From the NCBI GenBank assembly GCA_964036295.1, contig OZ038465.1:4285167-4349166 (forward strand): a stretch of 64,000 nt of DNA. The letters are read 5' to 3'. Positions within the stretch are counted from its first letter, which is position 1. Every line of letters begins with the position of its first letter. Below, in pieces: positions 1 to 19,121 of this stretch. The notes beneath the pieces are model-generated. The model saw nothing but the letters and a program-made list of their open reading frames with translations, made no database searches and had not been told where the DNA came from. A program made the position numbers and the translations under genes. This DNA is from Plumapathes pennacea. Its lineage: Eukaryota; Cnidaria; Anthozoa; Antipatharia; Myriopathidae.

Positions 1-19
1 CTGGTGCTGCCACGCCTCG

Positions 20-7840
<7,821 letters not shown>

Positions 7841-8160
7841 GCTTTATCAGGAGCAACTTGAAAAGCAGATGACTTGCAAACGAGAACCAGAATAAACACG
7901 GACTGATGATCAGGTGTAGTGACTGTGTATAAATTGTAAGTTGATATAGTTGTAACATGTTCCGCTTTCAGTGACGTCAAACACTACTGTAAAAACAGCC
8001 GCCTACCGTCAGCTAGGGGAACGGGTCGCACGTCAGATGCTTTCAACGCGTTTCAGTTCAGTCTGGTGTGGTGAAATTTGCGGTCCAGTACTCGTCCATA
8101 CTTGCGCAAACCCTGCATTTGTTTTGCGGCCTTTTGCGGTTTGTTTGTTTGATTTTTTTT
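7841..8160 (-). promoter_or_regulatory. Upstream region of receptor A, duplicated at 25208-25500
   Basis: The sequence directly upstream of the receptor A start codon is retained almost unchanged upstream of the truncated copy at 24964-25207. It presumably contains the 5' UTR and core promoter, but I see no decisive TATA box. It ends at a G-rich homopolymer tract (about 8161-8200) that differs in length between the two copies. Confidence 0.35.
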
Positions 8161-9122
8161 AGGGGGGGAGGGGGGGGGGGCGGGGGGGGGGGGGGGGGGC
8201 GCCAAAGTTGTGCATACATCACGTATGGGGACCGCATGCTGGACAAGGCGGGAGCCCGCCGCCCGGATCTGAAAACCTTTACCTTGGTATCAGACCAAAA
8301 TATACGATCTTTCGACCCTATTGCAGCACCTGCATCCCAAAATCTTCTCCCTTTTCAGACCTGTATTCCGATACTTTCGGCCCATTTTTAAAATATTAAA
8401 ATACCAAAATAGCCTGAACCCGTATTCAAGACCAGAGAGACATCTATTACCCTATTTGAGACTAAAACGCACAGACCTACGTCACTTTCGATCAGGTGTT
8501 TGGGATACTGTATAAATCTCGTCACTTTTTATTCATTAATATGGCTGCTTTCATCTTTGCTAAGTAGTTTAATAGTCTTACAATCATTGTGAGCCCGGGA
8601 AAGATTCCCTGGCCCAAGAAAAACACTACATCCCACCTATCTTGTAACCGCCATCGATAACTTGATTGTTCTTTTGGGCCATCAACGGCCTGGTTATGTC
8701 TACATTATAAATTATTTGACGCAGCTTTACTTTTATGAATAGCACCTGATTCATTCGTCAATTATATTGTTATAAACACAAAGAAATAGAAAAATATTAA
8801 AAAAGCTGCAATCTGTATACAAAACTAGTTGTGGTGCTCGCGAAACCTTACTATTGCATGAACCACACACAAAAAACATTAATTATGATCACTGGTTTTT
8901 GCATTTATGGCCACTGTTAAAAGTTATCATCAATAAATTGCTACCGTACCTGCAATTTTTTTTTACGGTTGTAAGAAGTAAAAATAACCGAACGATTTAT
9001 GACTTTTGTCACGAAAATTAATGTTCTCAGTTAGGTAAGAACGAAAATTACACGATATTAAAAACAGCTTGACAATGCAACGATTTTACTGGGGGGGGGG
9101 GGGGGGGGGGAGGGGGGAATTG

Positions 9123-9128
9123 TTTATT
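9123..9128 (-). terminator. Polyadenylation signal of receptor B
   Basis: AATAAA on the minus strand, about 80 bases after the stop codon. The same signal is kept at 26450-26445 after receptor C. The adjoining G-tract differs strongly in length between the copies. Confidence 0.55.
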
Positions 9129-9204
9129 TCATTGTGCAAATGCCCGGGGTTCCTTAGGGTCACACCCTCCCTCCCGAGTCCGCGGGTCGCCTCTGATAAG
9201 TGCG

Positions 9205-12200
9205 TTACTCAGGTCCCTCAAGCTCCGCGTAGTCTGGTTCCTCGAGCACGTCATAAACCGGGTTGTCCAGCTCCGCGCGTGTGGGCTGCGCATCCACGCG
9301 TCCTTGAACATCACTACAGTCCGCATAGTCAGGACTCTCATTCGGCGACGTCACCACGGCCAAGTATTCGGGGATTTCTTGCTGCTCCTGAGACTAAAAC
9401 AAGGATGAGTTATAAGTCCATAATTGATCATGTTATTTCGAGCATGATTTTGCGGACATATACACGGGGCCTGTTGCGCAGGCTAGGGCGACCGCGAGTC
9501 AAAAAATCAAAAACAGTAAAATTCCGTAAATAAGCCCTGTATAAGGGACTTTTCTTGGACTTACTGTCGAGGGGGAGAGGGGAAGGGGAGCACAGCAATA
9601 CATAGTACCTGGCCGGTGCTTGGTATCACCAAGGCTTGGTACATAGACTCTGGCTGGTCCCTCTTCGGTGGTGCGGACTCGAGGGCCTGGTAGAAAGCGT
9701 CGTCTCCAGCTTGCTTGGACGCGCCGCCCTTCGGCCGACCGACCATCAATGCTTGGTAAACAGGCCTTTCCTCCTCGCATGGTGACTTTCTCTCGGCGTT
9801 GTCGTAGGTATTCTCATTGGAAGTTGATCTTTCATTATTAGGAATCTTCTGTAACGTCTTCATAGGCATTGCACTGGCGGTTCGCCGATTCTCTTTTACC
9901 AGAGGATTCTTGAGAAGGAGACTGCCCATGTGCAAATTCGCACTGTCGTACACTGGACTTCCTGCGAAGCAAATGAACAAGTTCACGTCACGTTGATGTT
10001 TGTTCTGATGTTGACTAGTTTCGTCAAACCATTGTCAAAATAGCAATCAGAGGGGCCTCGCTTCAGAGCGAGAAAGTGATGGTGGGTGGGTGGAGATTAA
10101 CTTGGAGAACCACAACTAAACCATGATGCTTTGCGTGCTTGTCGTCCTCGTCCTCAACCATTTTTGAGGTTCCTTTCAACTTGGCATCGCAATCGGAAGC
10201 AATCTTCTCTATCACAACGTTCTTTGTAAAGTTCACTACAGTAAATCTAATTAGCATTTGTTGAGGTTTGATTCTGTTCAATTTTCCGTTTGAAAGTTAA
10301 TGCCAAATGCATCATATTTACCAGTGGTTTCATTATATCGTAACTTTGCCTGTATTTTCCTCGGTCAACTTAGACACACGCAAACTATCAAATGTATAAA
10401 CGGTAAAGCGTGCCTTTATATTGTTCAACTCACCAACAGCCAGCGGTTTCGCATGCGCAGAGCCAGGCTGGTCACAGGGCTCTAAATAATCGGACTCGGC
10501 AAAAACTGGGTTCTTCAACATCGAGGGTAGCGGCAAATTGTTCTGTCGTGAGAAGGAAAGTTAACAAGAACTCCAAGAGCAAACTATCGATTCTAACTAC
10601 TGCTCCTTGTAAAAGGTGGTATGTTTATCCGTCTTTGCGCCATATTGACACACAAGAAAAGAAAGAGGGGCAAATAACAACGAATTTGACAAATAATGCA
10701 CAAGTAATATAGAACAAATGTAAGTTAAAATTGATCTTTGTGGTTATGAAGCAACATTAGTTGGACGGAATCCAAATGAAGCCCTGGATTGTTTGCGCAG
10801 TTCACAGATACGAGTTTCATCTTTATACTAATTCCAACTTTCTTATGATTACCTTGCTTGTTGGATTTGCAATCACTTGAATCCGTACGCATGGGGACGT
10901 GAGGAGAAAAAAACGACACAAAAGGTTAACCATGCAATTCACTTTGCTAAAGGGAGATAAATTCCCTTCATTTGTCAAGCTTTCTACTTTGCCTGGTTTT
11001 ACTTCAAGCCTTGCTTTGACCAAACCATACCTTCTGTTTCCACCACGCACCTTCCCGCCTGTCTGCAACACAAAGCAAGAGTTTCGTTTAGTCTTAATGG
11101 CGCCTTCCGAATTGAAGCTCGAAAAGCGAAAGTTTCAGCTAAAAAATGATTGACCGTGATTTGGCATGAATATCCGATGTTGCGCGCTAGCAAACCGGAG
11201 ACAGTTTTCACAACAGGCCCGTATTAGGTCCTGCTACAGGAGACAATTTTTCTTGCAAAGTTGGCGACAGCAAAGCATTGCAAGTTGTGAAGTCAGTCAG
11301 GCGCTCGTAACTTTCTTTGCAATTTGCACGGAACGTTTCCCTGTAACTTCTACCACAATTGTTTGTTGCAAAGATGTGGTGTTTATACACGTGCAGTTTC
11401 TCGAATCTGCAACTTCTATCGACATTGAGTTGCGGTGCAAGTTAATTTGCCTTTTGCCGGACCTCTATTTGGCAAGCGACACAAACAAAAACAAAATAAA
11501 AAGTGCAAACAAACAAACAAACAAACAAACAGACAAACTCTGTAACTCACTGACGCAAGTTGCTGTCTCTCAGCCAATCAGGAGCAACAACAAGGTTGAC
11601 GTACATAGCGGTTTTTCGCAACCGCACATGCTTTGTATATCTTTGTTAAAATATTAGAAGAACGTGGTGGAAGAAACCGGGTAAGTCGACCTATTTACCT
11701 TTTCCTCCTCTGGGTAAAAATCAGCCAGATACAAAATGAAATAATAGCCACGCAGACCACAGATGCAGATGTTGCAATAATGGCCACTTTCCCATCTTCA
11801 CCCGTCCTTTCGCCTTTGTTGGCGTCTTTTCCTCCGGGTGTCTCAGGACCATTTGTTGGCTCTGTTAGTTCGGTCGATACCGCAGGTTCACTCGGTGTAG
11901 TCTCTTCAGTTGGCTCTTCTGTTCCACTGGTCCCGGTTGTTGTGCGGGGTACCGAGGTAGTAAAAATTGATACCTGTACGAGGTAAAAGCGATATCTTCC
12001 TTTAAAAACTACGACAAGAAGTTGTAGACCCTTTAAAATATGTATGACAAATGGAGTTTGCGATTAACTGTCGTAAAGAATACAGTTAATATTGCTCTCG
12101 TTTCGTGTGGGCTTAGAGCCGTTTTCGGATTACTGTCAAACGTAATCGTGTCATTGCGTTGGTTTTCCTACTAACGCGGCTTTCGGATTGGTCTAAACTA

Positions 12201-12418
12201 TTCCAAAGTAACACCAACGCAAATTACTTTGGCTTATGATTGGTCAAAAGTGTTTCGCACAGCCTCTGTGATGGGCGTGAAGTACTTGGTTGAGGGCCTA
12301 GATGGGGTTTACTGTTAAGTGTTATGGGCCTGAATTCTTTACTGTTAAGGGTTATGAAGCCAAAAAAATTAATGTTAAGTGACATGTAAAAAGATACAGT
12401 TAAGTGTTATAAGACTAA

Positions 12419-12449
<31 letters not shown>

Positions 12450-15400
12450 GACAAGAAGGCCTAGATGGGGTTTACTGTTAAGTGTTATGGACCTGAATTT
12501 TTTACTGTTAAGTGTTGTGCTTGGTTGAGGACCTAGATGGGGTTTACTGTCCCCCCATCTAGGCCTTCTTGGTTTGGTTTTGGCTTTCGATGCCATCCAA
12601 AAACCGCTGTGAAGATTTCAATTAGTTAGACCATGTTTTGTAACATTCTCAGCCAATCAAAAGTGAGCAAAAACCAGATGTATGGGAGCCCGCTGTCACA
12701 TCAAAGCCTCCTACATCTCTACTACAGTAGTTCCTGGACTTACCTTTGTAGACACCACTGTACTTGATTTCAAGGTTGTAGTTTTCCTGGTTGTCTCTTC
12801 TGTAGTCTGTTGTGGTTCAGTTGTTGTGGCTTTAGATGTGGTTACAGTGGAGCTGTCTGATGCTTCTGTAGTCTTCTGTAGTCTTGTGGCTGTTGGTGCA
12901 CTTGTTGATTTACTGATGATATCTGTGAAAAGAAAAATTATCAAAAGCAAACAACCAACTGCAGTACATGATTAAATGTGTTGTGCACTGTGTGGTATTT
13001 TACACCTATGAGCAAATTTCATACTCATACTTGCCAACACTGAAAAAGCAGAAAGATGGGTTTGAGCATTCTAAAAATATTTTGAAATCTATTCTCTCTG
13101 AAATAGCATGGGAGACCAATCTGCAGCTGTGCAGAACCAGTGTTCATCTCGGTCTCATGAAATCAACCCTTTTTTTCTAGTATGAGGGGTGGCGAATGGT
13201 GCCTAGAAAATCGTGGGTCTCGGAAACTTTTGATCCAACCTCGTAATCTTGGATTACCCTTTGTGATGAGTCATGAAGTCTTGTCTTGTGTGTTTCTTTT
13301 CTGTCGATTCTTTCTCAATTTTCTAATGTCTTTAAAGACTTGGTCTTGAATTTTCAAACATTTATAGGGTCTAATGGCCTCTTGTTGAGTCTCAGATTTT
13401 ACCATTCGCCACCCTTTATGGTGCAGTGACTTAATTACTGGAAACTAAATAATAGACAAGTGCTAAATTATGAAGTGCAATAGGGTGCAATTTGTCATTA
13501 TTGTTATATCCTCTTTCATAAACATGTCACAGATTCTGTGACATTGAGAATGTACTGAAACACTCCAGTTTTCAAGCTTACAGTAGGTATGCAATGTGCT
13601 CAGGTCATGCTTGAAAAATAATTATTTATGAACCTGATCGAGTTGTTAAATAAGATGTGGCATATTGACTATAAAACAGCTTTTCAAAAGATACATATAC
13701 ATACATGATTCTGTTCCTGTTGCTTTAAAGACAACACATGCTGCCACTTGGCCAGGATCACATGTAAAGTCAATCTTTATTATGCGACCTCTGAACTGGC
13801 TTCCAAGGCTTTTATCCCACTATCAGAATATAAGAGAACACTCAACACTTGACAAAAAAAAAACAAGAAAAAAAAAGGTTGATTTTGTTACAAAATGTTG
13901 CTAAAATATCAAGAGAAATGAAGTTGAAAAGTAACATTCACTAAATTTGTTGCATTTACTAAAATTGCACAACCCTCATTTGGTATCCATGGCAACCACA
14001 ATTGCAAAACTGTTGTGGTGTTTCACAATAAACATTTTGTTATAAAATAAGCCCATGTGTTTGCTAAGTTTACTAAAAGGGGGTAGGGTGATACAAGACA
14101 TACCTTCAAGTGAAGATGATTACCATTTACTCTGATTTCTTCATTAGCATTTGGGTTGAATGAGGTTCGCTGCCATTGTTGTAAACTTAGATAGCTCCGA
14201 CCTGTGATTTTACAACTTTTGAGATTTGGTGACGGCATTTCCAGTTTAACATCTTCTTTTTTTGTAGGGTCTACAACTGCTATATTGTCCAAAACTCTGC
14301 CTTGTTCATCCATGAGAAGGACTTTACATCCTGCAAGGAACAGGACAAACAAAATATAATTGTCAACCCAAGCTGCTATACAAGAATAGAGAAAGTGACC
14401 TTCACAGTTATAAAACACAGTTCCAAAAATAGGCTGGAAGATGGTTTCAATCCACAACAAAACAGTACAGGAAAAGGGGAAGCTTTTGACAATCCTATGC
14501 TTATAATCCTCCTATGATTAAAAAATTTGCCACCACAACATGAAATCAAAGCAGCAAGGCAGCTGTAAGCTCACGAATTTGTAAAAAGTACTTTTGTGGG
14601 AGTGAGTATTTAATAGAACTGGCTCAAGGCCACATCGTAAAAATTGCTCAATTTTAGGTATGTGGAAGCTCGCATCCATTTCCGCGGGCCTCCACTTTTG
14701 CAACCCTCATTTACAAGGCGGCAGAGGGTGAAAATTATAAACTTAGACGCTCGAATTGGGAGAATTTAAAATCCTTCACCGAGTGCCAAATCTTTGAACC
14801 GGAAGGGCCTTCTGGAGTCGCACTGAAAAAAGTCTATCCGTGACTTCATTACTCGTGTCATGTACAGCTTATGTTCAACATCTACATATTCATCAGAGGA
14901 CATGATACTCCAGCCTGGGCTGCATTCAAACTAAATATGTGCTTAAAGAAAACACGCCTTTCTTCTTTTGGCTGATCTGAGTTTCAAGTTGAATAAGCTG
15001 TTTAAGTGAAATCTGATAACTTGTTGACATTTTATACTTGCAGTTTTGGTCAAATTCATTTTCGAATTCTTCTTCTTCTTCCAGTTCGATATAGCAGTTT
15101 TCATTGCTGGCAAAAACTATGTGAAGCAAAAGCAACTATAATCAAACAATAGAAATATTTTGACAAGCTGAAGTCGCTCAAGGCTGTGAGTGGTCATGGG
15201 TATTTCAACTTTGACTTATGCTTGTCAAACAACCGAGAATTTACCAAAACCTGTGTGATAATGGTTCTGAAGTGCAACAGATCTACTGGCAATTAAGGAA
15301 TACAATGATAACAATCAAAATAACTCCAGAAAACGTCTTCCCATCTCTTCGTTTCTTCATGCGTATTTGTTGATGCTCAAATTTCAAAGGCAATTGTTGA

Positions 15401-17399
15401 CACAGCATGACTGACTGACTGACTGACTGACACAGTCTTAACTGCAATAAGGTGGGACACTTAAAAATGTCACCACTCTCTTTTGGGGGTGGAAACATTG
15501 GCGGGAATTTCTACCACCAATACTGGCCACAGTGGCTTCACATTTATACAAGGGACACAGGAGACAACTACTAACAGGTAGAGAATGTTTATTTGAGTTT
15601 CATTATCAAATTCTGTGATTTTCTGTGGATTGGTAAAATCCCCATACATTTCCTTATAATAATCTTGAGTTGCACAACATTTCATCACCGAGCTTGGGCC
15701 GCGCGCCTGTGCTTCGACGATCGCGTTCTCGATTTTGCTGCATCGTCGGTAGTATTGATACTACCCAAATTGGGAACAGAACGACTTCCATATTTGGAAT
15801 CCATTGTTGACACCGGGACATGGGACACATTCAAGTTGGACTAATCGCATGAAGCTTCACTTTTCGGCACTTTGTGCTGAACGCGAGCTTAAAAATCATA
15901 AAGAAAGTGTTGTTTTCCACTGGCTGAGGTACAAAAAAAGCAGAAAACCTATTTCTAATAGGAGCTGGGAGACTGGGCACCAGTATGTGTGGGGTAAAGA
16001 GGTTGGCAGTTTTTCTTGTTGCCATTGGCACAGCCTGACCTTCGTACTTGTACATAAAACGTTAGGTAGTGTCTGCCTTCACAAAGTTTTTTGATATTAA
16101 GCTTTTCTAAATCTATATTTTTCTAAGCCATCACAATTCAATGTCTTATGAGTTCAGCCCACCCATTGGTCATATACCCCTTTGTTATTAGAAGCTTGTG
16201 AAATTTTTTTGTTGCGGTGGTTGATCATCAGGTCAGTCTCTTACGAGAGAGCTTTCTTTTGAAATCTTCCCAAAAATACAAAATTCCCTCGAAACTTCTC
16301 TCAATTGGTAGATAATAAAGTATAAACCTTTCTTGTTGTTTGTGGCATCATTCTTGGTTGTTTGGGGGAATTTTTAGTTCACCACAGTTGGGTGAACAAT
16401 AAAAATTTCTATTTTTGTTTTTAGATTTTTTAACAGCCAAGAACATGATAAACCACAAGCAATATTTCTTTATTATCTACCAATTGGGGGAAGTTTCGAG
16501 GGAATTTTGTATTTTTGGGAAGATTTCAGAAGAAAGCTCTCTCATAGATAACTGACCATATGATCAACCATCATGACGAATTACCCAAGCTTCTAAAAGG
16601 GTCATATGAAGGCTGGGCTGCCTTGTGCAACTACAACTTTATCTTGGCACAGTGAATACAGTTCAGTATGGAGAAAATTTACAGACAATCACTTGCTTTG
16701 GTGTATTAAGATAGTTTGCTTGATTGTAGGAGAATTAGGGCATACAGTGTCACATTATAATGTTTAGAGATTAATGCATTGATATTAATTGGCTAAAAGC
16801 ATGCAGGAGCAGCTAAATGATTTGTGTTATCCTTTACATCTGTCGAAGTATTCCTGCACTATGGTTATTTTATAAAGGAAACACAATGCCAGAATTCAGG
16901 CCATTTAATGCTTGAAGAACTTGAAAAGCACGTTTTTTAAAATTTCTGCACGTTTGCTGCATTTCGGGATCACACAAAATGTTTCAAAAACAGTAAGTCA
17001 AATATGTGTTATAAAACATACTAATTAGAAATGTACTGAGATTTAGCAAGCGAACTACTGTATTTACCATGTACCAAACAGAATTTATATTAAATCAAAT
17101 GAACTGTCAATAAAAGAGCTATTAAAAATACGACTGTTGTGTAAAATTTACTTGCCTGTTAAATTACGTAAAGCTCGGTTAGACTTGCAGCCATTCTGCA
17201 TGACGAAGGTAGGATAACCATCGCTACACTGACAGCTACAGCCTGATAACGAAGAACCATGCTGTGTGTTACACAAACTGGCCACACAACTGGGGTTCGA
17301 GAAGACATCTTTTGGATCGCGCCGCGTTATCTTGAAGGAAAGTCCTTGAAGGAGCCCAAACAAGCACGACCAGCAATAAAACAACAATAAGATCCTCAT
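9205..17399 (-). CDS. Receptor B: single-pass membrane protein, 579 aa, ten spliced exons
   Basis: Exons from the start codon: 17399-17156, 14330-14104, 13819-13705, 12922-12744, 11973-11699, 11062-11031 (32 bases), 10875-10853 (23 bases), 10542-10434, 9961-9609, 9387-9205. They sum to 1740 bases, exactly 579 codons plus stop. All donors are GT except exon 1, which uses GC (CAG|GCAAGT). Layout: signal peptide (1-20); Cys module ending C-x-C-x-C-x12-C (about 36-73); ectodomain (82-195) with a C-x..SC pair and FRGRIIKIDFTC; Thr-rich stalk (196-316); helix 318-341; TQRRKR stop-transfer; 238-residue tail. Ten tail tyrosines are visible, including three YQAL motifs, EYLAVV, NPVYDVL and DYAEL, several of YxxL/V (ITIM-like) form. 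A polyA signal (AATAAA on the minus strand) is at 9128-9123. No named family is recognised. Phosphotyrosine signalling is inferred from motifs only. The upstream neighbour is a broken NAPEPLD exon 1, 156 bp away and divergently oriented. Confidence 0.82.
12293..12572. repeat. Small inverted-repeat element in a receptor B intron (copy at about 29570-29810)
   Basis: The ends are inverted copies of GGGCCTAGATGGGG and CCCCATCTAGGCC. The interior has four or five degenerate copies of TTACTGTTAAGTGTTATGG and a poly-A tract (about 12424-12449). The equivalent site in receptor C has the same element, but part of its right side is replaced by a run of about 25 C. It therefore predates the duplication, and its homopolymers have diverged since. 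This is a non-coding MITE-like sequence. Confidence 0.5.
14530..15905. repeat. About 1.4 kb present in receptor B intron 1 but absent from receptor C intron 1
   Basis: Receptor C reads directly from the equivalent of 14530 to the equivalent of 15906, so this block was inserted in B or lost from C. The minus strand holds short open stretches. One (about 15113-14945) has an acidic run, ELEEEEEFENEFDQNC. Another starts with MDSKYGSRSVPNLGS (about 15800-15680) and is followed by CCATACATTTCC-containing sequence. The part at 15500-15705 is related to 22130-22345. There is a (GACT)n tract at 15411-15432. It may be a decayed gene or element fragment. I cannot name it. Confidence 0.4.
16155..16622. 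repeat. Foldback element with long arms in receptor B intron 1 (copy about 32625-33095)
   Basis: The left arm (about 16155-16345) and the right arm (about 16430-16622) are inverted copies over roughly 190 bases. The shared strings include GAAATCTTCCCAAAAATAC, AATTCCCTCGAAACTTC and CAATTGGTAGATAATAAAG. The receptor C intron carries the same structure, so it was there before the duplication. It has no coding capacity. Confidence 0.65.
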
Positions 17400-17555
17400 C
17401 GCTGAAGAAGTTTCGATTCCAATTCTGTTACGCTTGATTACTTACTGTTGTTGTGTGTGGCATACAAGATGATTGACATGATTGACATGTGACTCGTCTC
17501 CAGGTCCGTGCACTGCGCAGTGTGGGTTGAACAACGCCTGACTGAACACGACAGA
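17400..17555. promoter_or_regulatory. Divergent promoter relic between receptor B and the NAPEPLD exon 1 pseudogene
   Basis: 156 bp separate two divergently oriented start codons. It aligns along most of its length with the 177-bp spacer between receptor C and functional NAPEPLD, including GACTCGTCTCCAGGTCCGTG. It may still drive receptor B. The NAPEPLD side has lost its gene. Confidence 0.5.
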
Positions 17556-17689
17556 ATGGAAGAGGAAGAGTACAAAGCTGGAGAAGCAGAAATCGCTCGC
17601 TACCCTCCTTTTTTAGATGGGCGTTTTGGGAGAAAGACGATCGAGGTATCAAGGGAACTTGGAGAAATTTGTGTAGACTGAAAACCAAG
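17556..17689 (+). pseudogene. Truncated, frameshifted duplicate of NAPEPLD first coding exon
   Basis: It starts with the same MEEEEYKA codons as the intact exon at 37172 and ends at the same donor (ACCAAG|GTACATG). It lacks 34 bases that encode the middle of the conserved N-terminal motif NGRYISHW. The deletion shifts the frame, and a TGA follows at about codon 42. The intact exon is 168 bases; this one is 134. No downstream NAPEPLD exons exist on this side, so it cannot make the enzyme. It marks how far the tandem duplication reached. Confidence 0.85.
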
Positions 17690-18300
17690 GTACATGATGA
17701 TTGTGTACATGATGTGTATGCTCCTTTTTGCATTCATGTGCCCGTTTCAACGTGCCACTCTTTTTTAGTATCACAAAAAATACACGTTCATGCCTGTGCA
17801 ATTCGCATCGTGTCTTTAGTAGAGCAAGAAATAGAAATTGTTGCTTTGTGCATTTTGCTAGTAAAGCGGAAACTGTATTAAATCAAAACAACATTTTCAT
17901 AATTCATGAATTGAGTTCGGCACAGCAATGGCATGCTGAGCCGAGTTCGACGGGATAGTGGGGCGACTTTTTAAAAGTGTATGAATTAATGCTGAAGTGA
18001 AATGCATAGCCTGGACTGCAGTCCCTTTTTGTGCCTCTAACATCTTGCAAAGTAGCCTGCGTAGCAGTAAAGCGTTTAATTCCGCGCGAAACGAAGAGCA
18101 CACGAAGACTTTTTTCGATTCTCGACCGCCTTCGCGCGGAAATGCTTGCTACGCAACTTAGGGCGATGCGCTTACTCGATCTTGGAGGGGAATGGAGGAC
18201 TGCTCGAAGGCTATGCATAGCCCTAATCGACCTTTGTCAAAAGGTTTGTTCCAAAATTTAACCGAATAATTTACTTTCTTCATGCATATATTTCACTTTT
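17690..18300. repeat. Duplicated segment X1, containing a 217-bp MITE (copies X2 and X3)
   Basis: This is the first of three copies: X1 here, X2 at about 22345-23112 and X3 at about 37375-38124 inside NAPEPLD intron 1. Each holds a small element bounded by ATGCATAGCC and GGCTATGCAT: 18002-18218, 22642-22857 and 37654-37869. The element has an internal inverted pair (TTCCGCGCGAAA and TTTCGCGCGGAA). X1 is interrupted after about 18298 by a foldback cluster and resumes at about 18647. X2 and X3 read straight through that point, giving an empty site. Confidence 0.65.
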
Positions 18301-18965
18301 TACCACAACACACTAGTTTCTCGCTCTCTGATTGGTCGATTAACCGTGGTAAATAAGAGTCCAGACAACGATGTGACGACAGCTGACGCCAGCGTGTCAC
18401 GCTTTGCAACGAAATACAACGAAACTTTCTTTTACATTTCTAAATATTGTGGTAAAAAACAAATTTCCACTGGTTTGCCGTGGTGTGGACTCTTATTTAC
18501 CACGATTTACGTCATCACATGGCCAAAATTAGTTGCGGACTCACTCGGCGAAGCGCCTCGTGAGTCCACAACATTTTGACCATGTGATGACGTAAATCGT
18601 GGTAAATAAGAGTCCACACCACGGCAAACCAATGGAAATTTATTAACTTTCTGTTCTCCAACATTTTTCGAAAGCAAGATAGAGAACTTTCGGTTTGTGC
18701 CGAAAACATTGCAATTGCTCAAACGTAATATTTTAAAAGATCCCACACAGCAACCAAGTCTCACTGTTCAGCCTGTTTGATAGGAGCTGCACTATTTAAC
18801 AAATTTCCACTTTTGACCATGTGATGACGTAAATCGTGGTAAATAAGAGTCCACACCACGGCAAACCAATGGAAATTTGTTTTTTTACCACAACATTTAG
18901 AAATATACAGGAAACTTTCGTTGTATTCACAGGCGGCCCAAGCTGATTGACTGTGTGACGTCACG
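18300..18965. repeat. Foldback MITE cluster
   Basis: Near-perfect inverted arms lie at about 18461-18544 and 18556-18642, meeting at a short hairpin (ACTCACTCGGCG..CGTGAGT). They share GGTAAATAAGAGTCCACACC. A second related piece at about 18795-18960 repeats the same arm. It also carries the reverse complement of 18374-18468, so the whole stretch folds on itself. No coding potential. X2 and X3 lack these insertions. Confidence 0.65.
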
Positions 18966-19121
18966 GTTGGGTTTTATAAGAAAATGTATGGGAGATTTTA
19001 GTAGATCGATACTCGAAAAATATTGCGAGAATAGAGCTTAGACTTGCTAGCCTTGTTGTGGTGGTTGTTTTCTTGCTGCTGTAGCGATTTCAGCGTGTTT
19101 CGCTGAATTTTTCCTCTCTAA

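Noticed and set aside
8058..8391. Proline- or glycine-rich open frames around the G-tract
   Set aside because: They arise from homopolymer G/C runs. The two copies differ in length and frame.
9129..9341. Alternative minus frame overlapping the last exon of receptor B
   Set aside because: It lacks splice support. The other frame has tyrosine motifs, stop at the same place in B and C, and a following polyA signal.
11633..11986. Plus-strand open frame of 117 codons
   Set aside because: It is the antisense shadow of the receptor B stalk and membrane exon, whose minus-strand frame has a signal-anchor pattern and correct splice borders.
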